Origin: Streptomyces sp. NRRL S-244
Lineage (GTDB): Bacteria > Actinomycetota > Actinomycetes > Streptomycetales > Streptomycetaceae
NCBI RefSeq assembly: GCF_000717915.1
Contig: NZ_JOCX01000016.1
Coordinates: 62,001-126,000 of the forward strand
Direction of reading: 5' to 3'
Length of the DNA: 64,000 nucleotides
Below the pieces are notes generated by a model. The model ran no database searches, was not told where the DNA came from, and was given only the letters and a program-made list of their open reading frames with translations. Position numbers and translations under genes: made by a program. Below are positions 39,251 to 47,166 of the stretch, piece after piece. Numbering within the stretch: position 1 is the first letter of the stretch; each line of letters opens with the position of its first letter.

Positions 39251-39973
39251 TCAGTCCTCGGTACCGGGTTTGGTGCCCCAGACGTAGACGGCGTCGCCCT
39301 CGTCCAGCAGGTTCCACAGGCGTTCGGCGTCCGGTACGGAGAGGTTGACGCAGCCGGCCGAGCCGCCGTGCGCGTAGAGGTCCCCGGGACGGCCGTGCAG
39401 GGCCTGGCCCCCGTCGAAGAACTGGGCGTACGGCATGGGGGCGTTGTCGTACAGCGTGGACTCGTGGTCCTTGCTGCGCCAGTAGATCTCGTGCCAGCCG
39501 GGGCGGGTCTCCTGGTCGTCGCGGCCGGTGCGGACGGGTACGGGCGGGAAGACGACGCCGCTGCCGCGCTGGACCCACAGCAGTTGCCGGTCGAGGTCCA
39601 CGCAGGTCACCCGGCCGGTGCGGACGGGGCAGGCGCCGTCGGCGTTGGGGCGGGCACGGGCGGCCACGGCGGCCATCGTGCGGTAGGTGGCGAGGCCGGG
39701 GTAACCGTCGGCGGGGGTGATGCCGTTGGCGCTCTGGAAGGCGCGGACGGCCGCGCAGTCGGCCGGGGACTGCGTCCCGTCGACGGGACGCCCGAGGTGG
39801 GCCTCCAGCTTGCGCTGGTAGGGCCCGGTGCCGGCGGTACAGGCGGGCTCGGGGGCGGCCGCCAGGGCCGCGTGCGCCGGGGCCGGCGCCGTCAGGGCGA
39901 GTACGGCGGCGGCCAGGACGGCCGCGGCCGCGCCTCGTACCGCGGGTACGGGCACGGGTGCTCCTGCGGTCAT
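39251..39973 (-). CDS. Secreted L,D-transpeptidase with peptidoglycan-binding domain, coupled to an adhesin-like gene
   Basis: 240 residues. Signal peptide (hydrophobic AAAAVLAAAVLALTAPAPAHA, cleavage near residue 36). PG_binding_1-like helical domain about 50-105 (YQRKLEAHLGRPVDGTQSPADCAAVRAFQ), then the YkuD domain with DLDRQLLWVQRG, HGRPGDLYAHGGSAGCVNL; active-site Cys208. Shorter than its two neighbours and without Ig-like domains or lipobox. The ATG at 39973 overlaps the stop of the choice-of-anchor-A protein gene in ATGA, so the two proteins are probably produced together. That pairing suggests the enzyme acts on, or cooperates with, the adhesin-like protein; see findings. Confidence 0.9.
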   Translation of the reverse strand: MTAGAPVPVPAVRGAAAAVLAAAVLALTAPAPAHAALAAAPEPACTAGTGPYQRKLEAHLGRPVDGTQSPADCAAVRAFQSANGITPADGYPGLATYRTMAAVAARARPNADGACPVRTGRVTCVDLDRQLLWVQRGSGVVFPPVPVRTGRDDQETRPGWHEIYWRSKDHESTLYDNAPMPYAQFFDGGQALHGRPGDLYAHGGSAGCVNLSVPDAERLWNLLDEGDAVYVWGTKPGTED

Positions 39974-41835
39974 ACGGGCCTCCTCGGGCCCTTGCCCCCG
40001 TCGTCCTTGCCCTTGCCCTTGCCGTGGTCGTCGCGCCGGTTGTCCACCGTCACCACCAGCGTGTGGCCGGGGGTCTGCTCGTCGAGGCGCAGCGGCCCGG
40101 TCACCCCGTCGTCCGGCAGCACGTAGCCCTCGGGTACGTCCGTCTCCCGCAGGTAGTACGCGCCCGACTCCAGGTACTCGAAGGTGCAGACGCCCCCGCC
40201 GTCGGTCGCGCAGCCCGCCTTGACCAGGACGTCGGCGTTGATGCCCGCGGCCTGCAGGCCCTCGGTCCCGTTGCTCTCCTTCCAGACCTCGAACACCGCG
40301 CCGCGCAGCGGCCGCTTGGTCTTGGCGTCCTTCTTCAGGACCTCCAGCACCCCGCGGTACTCCTTGCCGTTGACGACGGTGGCCGTGATACCGGTGGTGA
40401 CGTCCGCCCCGGTGAGGACCACCGTGGTCACCGGCTGCGCGGGCAGTTCGTAGCCCGCGGGGGCGACGGTCTCGCGCCAGTGGTAGGTACCGGGCTCCAC
40501 CAACCGCCCGCACCGGCCGTCGGCTCCGGTGACGCACGTGTTCTCGACGAGCGTGTCCGGGGAGCCTCCTGCGCCGTCCGTCTGGAGGCCGGTCTGTCCG
40601 TTGGTCTCGCGCCACAGCTCGAAGTGCGCCTCGGCCAGCGGATTGCCGCTCTCGTCCCGCTTGAGGACGGAGACCGATCCGGTGACGGGTACGGGCGGGG
40701 TCACGGCGCAGTCGGGCAGATCGCCGTTGAAGGGGTACGCGTGGAGCTCCTGGCCGCCGCCGAGGCCGTGGACGCTGGTGTGGGTGAGCGTGCCGGTGGT
40801 GAAGAAGCGGCCGTTCATGCCGGGCAGGGTGACCGTGGTCTGTGAGGCCTGCTCGCCGATGAGCACGGCGCCCTGGAACTGGCCGCTGCCCTGGAGGTGA
40901 ACGGTCGTGGCGTCCGGGAAGTTCCACAGCAGCCGGGTCCGCAGCGCGTTCCAGGGGCTGTGGGTATCGCTGATGGTGCCGCTGTAGGTGCTGATGGTGC
41001 GGCTGGTGCCGAGGACGTTGACGAGGACGGTGGCGTCCGCCGGGATCCGGTCGAAGCGGACGCCGATCGCGCCGCCCGCGCCGCCGCCTCTTCCCCCGGA
41101 CACCAGGTTGAAGTCGACGTTGAAGACCTGGAGTTTCGAGACGCCGTCCCCGGTGAAGACCGTGGTCCCGGAGGCGTTGACGGCCGTGCCGGTGGCCGTA
41201 CGGGGCTGCCCGTCGACCCGCGCGTAGCACTTGCTGGCGGCGGTGAGCCGGTCGCGCAGGCCGGCGTACTTGGTCACGGCGACCGTGTCGTTGACCAGCG
41301 TGCCGGTGACCCGGCCGGGGCCGGGTGCGGTGCCGGCGTACCGGACCACGCCGCCGTCGGAGATCAGCCGCTCACCGGTGGCGATGTGGACGTCCTGGCC
41401 GGCGGCGAGGAAGTCGGAGCCGGGCGGGGGCTGCACCAGGGAGCCGGCGCCGACGATGCCGATGTTGTAGGCCTGGCCGGCCTGCGGGTCCTTGTCCTGG
41501 TCGAAGCTGCCGAGGACGACGACCTTGCCCTCGGCCTCGGCCGCGCGTTCGCGGACCCGGAAGTCCCCGCCGACGAAGACGTTGACGGCGTCGTCGTAGC
41601 CCCTGGCCACGGTGCCGACGTCGACCGGCGGGAACGGATCGGGGCACCGGCCCGGGACGCAGGGGCCGAGGCCGTCCGGCAGCGGGGCGCGCAGGGCGGC
41701 CCGCGCCGGTGCCCGTCCCTGCGCAGACCGGTCCGCACCGGGACCCGCGCCGGGACCCGCCGCGAGGGCCGTGGAGGCACCGACGGCCAGAACGGCTCCG
41801 ACCGCGAGCCCGAGGGTCCAGTTCCTTGCTGACAT
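39970..41835 (-). CDS. Secreted choice-of-anchor A protein with two Cna-B/SpaA-like domains
   Basis: 621 residues. Signal peptide ending STALA near residue 25. Choice-of-anchor A domain about 70-375 (GYDDAVNVFVGGDF, VVVLGSFDQDK, YNIGIVGAGSLV, NFPDATTVHLQGSGQFQGAVLIGE). Two prealbumin-like Cna-B domains about 385-492 and 493-600, each with VLK at the first strand, AxFELW/AVFEVW, and a WRETVAPAGY/LRETDVPEGY closing motif whose Glu could catalyse an internal isopeptide bond. The tail is Lys/Gly/Asp-rich (DHGKGKGKDDGGKG) and ends RRPV. No LPXTG motif, no C-terminal membrane span. ATG at 41835. Coupled to the downstream L,D-transpeptidase. Confidence 0.88.
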   Translation of the reverse strand: MSARNWTLGLAVGAVLAVGASTALAAGPGAGPGADRSAQGRAPARAALRAPLPDGLGPCVPGRCPDPFPPVDVGTVARGYDDAVNVFVGGDFRVRERAAEAEGKVVVLGSFDQDKDPQAGQAYNIGIVGAGSLVQPPPGSDFLAAGQDVHIATGERLISDGGVVRYAGTAPGPGRVTGTLVNDTVAVTKYAGLRDRLTAASKCYARVDGQPRTATGTAVNASGTTVFTGDGVSKLQVFNVDFNLVSGGRGGGAGGAIGVRFDRIPADATVLVNVLGTSRTISTYSGTISDTHSPWNALRTRLLWNFPDATTVHLQGSGQFQGAVLIGEQASQTTVTLPGMNGRFFTTGTLTHTSVHGLGGGQELHAYPFNGDLPDCAVTPPVPVTGSVSVLKRDESGNPLAEAHFELWRETNGQTGLQTDGAGGSPDTLVENTCVTGADGRCGRLVEPGTYHWRETVAPAGYELPAQPVTTVVLTGADVTTGITATVVNGKEYRGVLEVLKKDAKTKRPLRGAVFEVWKESNGTEGLQAAGINADVLVKAGCATDGGGVCTFEYLESGAYYLRETDVPEGYVLPDDGVTGPLRLDEQTPGHTLVVTVDNRRDDHGKGKGKDDGGKGPRRPV

Positions 41836-41992
41836 GGCGCTCCGTCCGTCTCCTGGCGCTGCTGCGCTGCTGCGCTGCGGCGCCGCTCGGCTGGAGCAAG
41901 CTGAGCGCAGGACCAGGCGTGTCGGACGCAGGACACACTCGGACTACGGCATTCCGGTATGACGATCACTCGACTGGTGCGTCCGGCGGACG

Positions 41993-43222
41993 TCAGGTGA
42001 TGGCGGAGCCCGCGACCCAGTCCGCCCAGGACATGTTCCATCCGCCCAGCCCGTTGTTCGGGGCGACCGTCTTGTCCTGGGAGTTCACGACCTCCACCAC
42101 GTCCCCGACCAGGGTCCGGTCGAAGAACCAGCCGGCCGGGGTGTCCGAACCGCCGCCCTTGTCGTCACGCAGCCCCACGCAGCCGTGGCTGGTGTTGGTG
42201 GAGCCGAAGGTGTCGGGGCTGGCCCAGTAGTTCCCGTGCAGGAAGGTCCCGGAGGTGGTGAGCCGCATGGCGTGCGGGACGTCGGGGATGTCGTACTCGC
42301 CGCCGAACCCGACGGTCTGGCCGTTCATCCGGGTCACGTCGAACATCTCCAGCACCACCATCTTGCCGTTGTAGGTGGTGTTCTTGGGCGCTCCGGCGCT
42401 GATCGGGAGGGTCTGGACCAGCTTCCCCTCGCGTCGGACCTCCATCGTGTGCGCCTCCGCGTCCACGAGGGAGATCTGGGAGCGGCCGACCGTGAAGGTG
42501 ACGGACTTGTCCTGGATGCCGTACGAGCCGGGCGCGCCCTGCACGTCCCGCAGGTTCATGGTGATGGTGACCTCGGTGCCGGGCTTCCAGTACTGCCTGG
42601 GCCGGAAGTCGAGGCGCTCCTTGCCGAACCAGTGGCCGACGACCTGCACCGGGGGCTTGGAGGTGATGGTGATGGCCCGCTCGACGTCGGCGCGGTTCGC
42701 GATCGACCGGTTGAAGTTGAAGGAGACGATCATGCCGGTGCCGACGGTGGAGCGGTTCTCGGGCTTGAAGTAGCCGATGAACCGCTCCTCGGGGACGTAG
42801 GTGGTGAAGGTGGTGTGCCGGGCCTGGCGGCGGTTGTGGCCGTCGAGGGCGACCGCGTCCACCGTGTACTTGGCGGCGAGCGCGAGCCGGCCGCCCTCGG
42901 TGTCGGGGCTCCAGCTGAGGCCGTCGGGGGCGATGGAGCCGGGCACGCGCTCCTCCTGGGCGTCCTCGACCTTGGTCACCACGACCCGTTCGAGGCGGCC
43001 CTCGGGCACTCTGACGGTCAGCGGGCCCTCGGCCGGGACCCCCTTGGCGTTGTCCTCGGGGGTGATCCGGATGGCCTCGTCGGGCGACCGGGGCTTGCCG
43101 GGAAGCTGGATCTCGACGGGGGAACCGCCGCTCGCGGTGCATCCGGCCAGGCCGCCCAGCAGGCCCGCCCATGCCGCCACGGCGGCCAAGCCCGCCCCTG
43201 CCCGCCTCGTCAGAAGTGTCAC
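41993..43222 (-). CDS. Lipoprotein L,D-transpeptidase with Ig-like domains
   Basis: 409 residues. Lipobox LAGC, acylated Cys28. Ig-like domains about 60-255 (IRITPEDNAKGV, FTTYVPEERFIGYFKPENRSTV), YkuD domain with SQISLVDAEAHTMEV, FLHGNYWASPDTFG and active site SHGCVGL, Cys348; C-terminal NGLGGWNMSWADWV. Same architecture as the enzyme at 37885-39126; many stretches align directly, indicating a local duplication. Makes 3-3 peptidoglycan cross-links. GTG at 43222 preceded by GGAGGGATC. Confidence 0.94.
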   Translation of the reverse strand: MTLLTRRAGAGLAAVAAWAGLLGGLAGCTASGGSPVEIQLPGKPRSPDEAIRITPEDNAKGVPAEGPLTVRVPEGRLERVVVTKVEDAQEERVPGSIAPDGLSWSPDTEGGRLALAAKYTVDAVALDGHNRRQARHTTFTTYVPEERFIGYFKPENRSTVGTGMIVSFNFNRSIANRADVERAITITSKPPVQVVGHWFGKERLDFRPRQYWKPGTEVTITMNLRDVQGAPGSYGIQDKSVTFTVGRSQISLVDAEAHTMEVRREGKLVQTLPISAGAPKNTTYNGKMVVLEMFDVTRMNGQTVGFGGEYDIPDVPHAMRLTTSGTFLHGNYWASPDTFGSTNTSHGCVGLRDDKGGGSDTPAGWFFDRTLVGDVVEVVNSQDKTVAPNNGLGGWNMSWADWVAGSAIT

Positions 43223-43392
43223 GATCCCTCCAACGACCGGGCCCTCCGGGGGAAACGTGAGCGCGGGCCACGTTCCGGGCAGATCTCTCCGGGCAGAACA
43301 GTGGGAAGGACCAGACGGGGGCGGGCCCTGGCAGGGACGCCGGGGTCGCACTGCCTTCCCCCGCCGGTACCCAGGAGCCGTGGAGGCGGGCA

Positions 43393-45699
43393 GTGTCGAG
43401 CGCAGCCGAGCAAGAGGCGGTGGATACCGCCGCCATGGAGTCAGTGACCTCAGTGACCTCAGTGGAGTCGCCCGCCCCGCATGTCAACGGTCAGCGGAGC
43501 GGGCCGCTGGTACAGGGTCGCGAGTCGGCCTTACGGGCCGTCGCGCGCTCGGGGCCCCCGGTGTGGCCGGGGTCCTCGCACCCGCTGGGGGCGCGGTTCC
43601 GTACCGGCCCGGACGGGACGGCGGGCACCAACTTCGCGCTGTGGGCGCAGGGCGCGGAGGCGGTGGAGGTGTGCCTCTTCGATGCGGAGGGCGCCGAGAC
43701 CCGGTGTGCGCTGACCGAGCTGACGCACGAGATCTGGCACGGCTTCCTGCCCGGGGTGCGCCCCGGGCAGCGGTACGGGTTCCGGGTGCACGGCCGCTGG
43801 GACCCCTGGACGGGGGCCCGGTTCAATCCGGCCAAGCTGCTGCTGGACCCGTACGCCCGGGCCGTCGACGGGGACTTCGCGCTGCCGCCGGAGGTGTACG
43901 GGCACGTCCGCGACTGGCCGCAGCAGTACATCGCGGACACCGTGCGCGACGACCGCGACTCGGCGCCGTACGTGCCCAAGGGGGTCGTCGTCCACGATGA
44001 CGACGACTGGGCGGACGACGTCCGGCCGAAGACCCCGTGGGCCGATTCGGTGATCTACGAGCTGCACGTGCGCGGGTTCACGATGCGCCATCCGGGTGTT
44101 CCCGAGGAGCTGCGCGGCACGTACGCGGGCCTGGCCCATCCCGCGGCGGTGGAGCACCTGGTGAAGCTGGGCGTGACGGCGGTCGAACTGCTGCCGGTGC
44201 ACCAGTTCGCGCACGAGGACCACCTGCTGCGCCGGGGCCTGCGCAACCACTGGGGCTACAACTCGATCGGCTACTTCGCCCCGCACGCCGGCTACTCCTC
44301 GTCCGGTACGGCCGGCCAGCAGGTCGGCGAGTTCAAGCGGATGGTGCGGGCCCTGCACGCGGCCGGGATCGAGGTCATCCTCGACGTGGTCTACAACCAC
44401 ACGGCGGAGGCGGGCGAGCTCGGCCCGACGCTGTCGCTGCGCGGGATCGACAACCGGGGCTACTACCGGCTCCAGTCCGACCAGCGCCGGTACGCCGACT
44501 ACACGGGCTGCGGAAACACCCTGCACGCGGGGCGCCCGCACGTGCTGCGACTCATCACGGATTCGCTGCGCTACTGGGTGACGGAGATGGGGGTGGACGG
44601 GTTCCGCTTCGACCTGGCGGCGGCACTGGCCCGCTCGATGCACGACGTGGACATGCTGTCGCCGTTCCTCGCGGTGATCGCCCAGGACCCGGTGCTGCGG
44701 CGGGTCAAGCTGATCGCCGAGCCCTGGGACGTGGGCTCGGGCGGCTACCAGGTGGGGGCGTTCCCGCCGCTGTGGACGGAGTGGAACGACCGGTACCGCG
44801 ATGCCGTACGGGACTTCTGGCGGGGCGCGCTGCCCGACGTACGGGACCTCGGGTACCGATTGTCGGGCTCCAGCGACCTGTACGCGTGGGGCGGGCGGCG
44901 ACCGTACGCCTCGGTGAACTTCGTGACGGCGCACGACGGCTTCACCCTGCGCGACCTGGTGTCGTACGAGCGCAAGCACAACGAGGCCAACGGGGAGGCG
45001 GGCCGCGACGGGACCAACGACAACCGCTCGTGGAACTGCGGGGTGGAGGGTGAGACGGACGATGCCCGGATCGGGGTGCTGCGGCGGCGGCAGCTGCGCA
45101 ATCTGCTGACCACGCTGCTGCTGTCGACCGGGGTGCCGATGCTGGTGGCCGGGGACGAGTTCGGGCGGACGCAGGGCGGCAACAACAACGCGTACTGCCA
45201 GGACAACGAGACGGGCTGGGTGGACTGGTCGCTGCTGGAGGATCCGGCCTGGCGGGAGCTGTTCGCGCTGGCCGCGCGGCTGGTGGCGCTGCGCCAGGAG
45301 CATCCGGTGCTGCGCCGGCGGGCCTTCTTCTCGGGGCGGCCGCAGGGCGCGGACGGGCTGCGGGACCTGGCCTGGTTCACCCCGGCGGGCACGGAGATGA
45401 CCGAGCGGGACTGGTACGCCCCGGCCGCCGCGCTCGGCATGTACCTGTCGGGGCGGGACATTCCGGGCCGCGACGAGCGGGGGCGGCAGGTCGCCGACGA
45501 CAGCTTCCTGGCCCTGCTGCACGCCGGGGACCGGCCGGTGGCGTGGGTGCTGCCGGGCGCTCCGTGGGCGGCGGTCTACGAGCTGGTGCTGGACACCGCG
45601 CGGGAGGACCAGGCCGCGCCGCCCGGCACCCGGCACCGGGGCGGGGAGACGCTGACGGTGCCGGCCCGGTCGGTGCTGCTGCTGCGGGTGGTCGGCTGA
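43393..45699 (+). CDS. glgX: Glycogen debranching enzyme GlgX
   Basis: 768 residues, GH13 isoamylase type. N-terminal CBM48 (LGARFRTGPDGTAGTNFALWA), then the barrel with VTAVELLPVHQFAHEDHL, EVILDVVYNHTAEAG, GVDGFRFDLAAAL (catalytic Asp), KLIAEPWDVG (catalytic Glu), SVNFVTAHDGFTLRDL (transition-state Asp). Hydrolyses alpha-1,6 branches of phosphorylase-trimmed glycogen. GTG at 43393 with GGAGG 10 nt upstream; the first 45 residues are a Ser/Val-rich leader encoded in part by an 11-bp repeat (43440-43465). Confidence 0.95.
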   Translation: MSSAAEQEAVDTAAMESVTSVTSVESPAPHVNGQRSGPLVQGRESALRAVARSGPPVWPGSSHPLGARFRTGPDGTAGTNFALWAQGAEAVEVCLFDAEGAETRCALTELTHEIWHGFLPGVRPGQRYGFRVHGRWDPWTGARFNPAKLLLDPYARAVDGDFALPPEVYGHVRDWPQQYIADTVRDDRDSAPYVPKGVVVHDDDDWADDVRPKTPWADSVIYELHVRGFTMRHPGVPEELRGTYAGLAHPAAVEHLVKLGVTAVELLPVHQFAHEDHLLRRGLRNHWGYNSIGYFAPHAGYSSSGTAGQQVGEFKRMVRALHAAGIEVILDVVYNHTAEAGELGPTLSLRGIDNRGYYRLQSDQRRYADYTGCGNTLHAGRPHVLRLITDSLRYWVTEMGVDGFRFDLAAALARSMHDVDMLSPFLAVIAQDPVLRRVKLIAEPWDVGSGGYQVGAFPPLWTEWNDRYRDAVRDFWRGALPDVRDLGYRLSGSSDLYAWGGRRPYASVNFVTAHDGFTLRDLVSYERKHNEANGEAGRDGTNDNRSWNCGVEGETDDARIGVLRRRQLRNLLTTLLLSTGVPMLVAGDEFGRTQGGNNNAYCQDNETGWVDWSLLEDPAWRELFALAARLVALRQEHPVLRRRAFFSGRPQGADGLRDLAWFTPAGTEMTERDWYAPAAALGMYLSGRDIPGRDERGRQVADDSFLALLHAGDRPVAWVLPGAPWAAVYELVLDTAREDQAAPPGTRHRGGETLTVPARSVLLLRVVG

Positions 45700-45841
45700 G
45701 GCGGGTGGCGCACCGGTGGCCGGCTGGGGCGGGTGGTCGGCCGAACCGGAGCGGGAGAGCTCACTCGTCCTGCGATGATGTGGCCTCGTACACACGTGCA
45801 CCCGTACACGTGTGCCACACCGGCAGGGATCAGGGGTACGC

Positions 45842-46573
45842 ATGGCGAGAGTGGGGACCGCGCTGCGGGAGCTGCGCGGGGCGCAGAAGTCGGCGAAGGG
45901 GGTGTCGCTCTATTCGCGGTTCGTCAACCGGCCCGCGGGGCGGTATCTGGCCGCCGTGTCGTATGCGCTCGGGCTGACCCCGAACCAGGTGACGCTGGTC
46001 AGCGCCGCCTTCAGCTTCGCCGCCGTGGCCGCCGTGGCGCTCGCCGCGCCCTCGTGGGGGCTGGGCGTCGCCGTGTGGGCCGCGCTCGCCGTCGGCTTCG
46101 CCTTCGACTCGGCCGACGGGCAGCTGGCCCGGCTGCGCGGGGGCGGCAGCGCTGCGGGCGAGTGGCTGGACCACGTCGTGGACTGCGCCAAGCTGACCGC
46201 CCTGCACAGCTGCGTGCTGATCGCGTTCTACCGCTTCCCCGAGGCGTACGGGACGGGCGGGCCGGGCGGGGACGGCTGGCTGCTGGTGCCGCTGGGCTTC
46301 CAGTTCGCCTCGGTCGTCACCTTCTTCGGCGGGCTGCTGACCGAGAAGCTCAAGCCGAAGCCGGCGCCGGGGAGCCCCGCCGCCGCGCCCTCGACCGTGC
46401 GTGCGGTGGCGCTGCTGCCGGTGGACTACGGCGTGTTCTGCCTGGTGTTCCTCGTGCTCGGGGGCGGAGGGCTGTTCCGCTGGGCGTACGCGGGGCTCGG
46501 CGCGGTCGCCGTGCTGTTCCTGGCGGCGTTCCTCGCGAAGTGGTTCCGGGAGCTCAGCGCCGTTCCGCGCTGA
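45842..46573 (+). CDS. CDP-alcohol phosphatidyltransferase family membrane protein
   Basis: 243 residues, about six spans. Full family signature DSADGQLARLRGGGSAAGEWLDHVVD, i.e. Dx2DGx2ARx8Gx3Dx3D, so the metal site is intact. Transfers a phosphoalcohol from a CDP-activated donor (lipid or polyol). ATG at 45842. Overlaps the convergent cytidylyltransferase gene by 20 nt; the pair could make and use a CDP-activated alcohol, which is inference. Confidence 0.9.
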   Translation: MARVGTALRELRGAQKSAKGVSLYSRFVNRPAGRYLAAVSYALGLTPNQVTLVSAAFSFAAVAAVALAAPSWGLGVAVWAALAVGFAFDSADGQLARLRGGGSAAGEWLDHVVDCAKLTALHSCVLIAFYRFPEAYGTGGPGGDGWLLVPLGFQFASVVTFFGGLLTEKLKPKPAPGSPAAAPSTVRAVALLPVDYGVFCLVFLVLGGGGLFRWAYAGLGAVAVLFLAAFLAKWFRELSAVPR

Positions 46574-47039
46574 GCGGCTCGGACAGCGCGTCCAGGGCCC
46601 GGCGCAGCTGGGTGCTGGAGGTGTGCACCGTGTAGGGGAAGTAGACGACGTCGACGCCGACGGCGGCGAAGTCCTTCTCCAGCTTGTCGCCCTTGGGAGT
46701 GCCCCGCCAGTCGTCGCCCTTGAAGATCACGTCGAAGCGGACCTGCCTCCAGGTCTCCACCTTGTCCGGGACCGTTTCGACGAACGCCGCGTCCACGTAT
46801 CGGACGCTACGGACGATTTCCAGCCGCTCCACGAGCGGGATCATCGGGCGACGCCCCTTGGCCAGTTCCGCCATCTCGTCGGAGACCACCCCGGCGACCA
46901 GGTAGTCGCACTGACTCCGGGCGTGCCGAAGGATATTGAGATGTCCGATATGGAACAGATCGTACGCACCTGGGGCGTACCCCACTCGGTACGGTCTGTG
47001 CGCAGGTGCGCCAAGGTCGGACATGTCGCGCTCCGTCAT
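46554..47039 (-). CDS. Cytidylyl/adenylyl-transferase (TagD/RfaE-like nucleotidyltransferase)
   Basis: 161 residues. HxGH motif in AYDLFHIGHLNILRHAR, AGVVSDEMAELAKGRRPMIPLVERLEIV (conserved RxP...ER), FKGDDWRGT (KGxDW) and the closing TSSTQLRR (nucleotide-binding ISTT-type motif), as in glycerol-3-phosphate cytidylyltransferase. Activates a phosphorylated alcohol or sugar as CDP (or ADP) derivative. ATG at 47039; a second ATG at 47024 is possible. Convergent with the CDP-alcohol phosphatidyltransferase gene and divergent from the WcaI-like glycosyltransferase gene. Confidence 0.88.
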   Translation of the reverse strand: MTERDMSDLGAPAHRPYRVGYAPGAYDLFHIGHLNILRHARSQCDYLVAGVVSDEMAELAKGRRPMIPLVERLEIVRSVRYVDAAFVETVPDKVETWRQVRFDVIFKGDDWRGTPKGDKLEKDFAAVGVDVVYFPYTVHTSSTQLRRALDALSEPLSAERR

Positions 47040-47166
47040 GAGTTACCCCCCAGCGACCACACCCCCCGGTGTGGCGGTTCAGCAGACAATAGCGTGCACG
47101 TTCCACGCTCTGTCGGTGAACGAATAGGGTGACGTGCGCATCATCCTGGGGAGAAGGGGACGTTCA

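Noticed and set aside
43393..45699. Inclusion of glgX in the EPS or wall island
   Set aside because: It is a core glycogen-metabolism gene with no sign of link to its neighbours.
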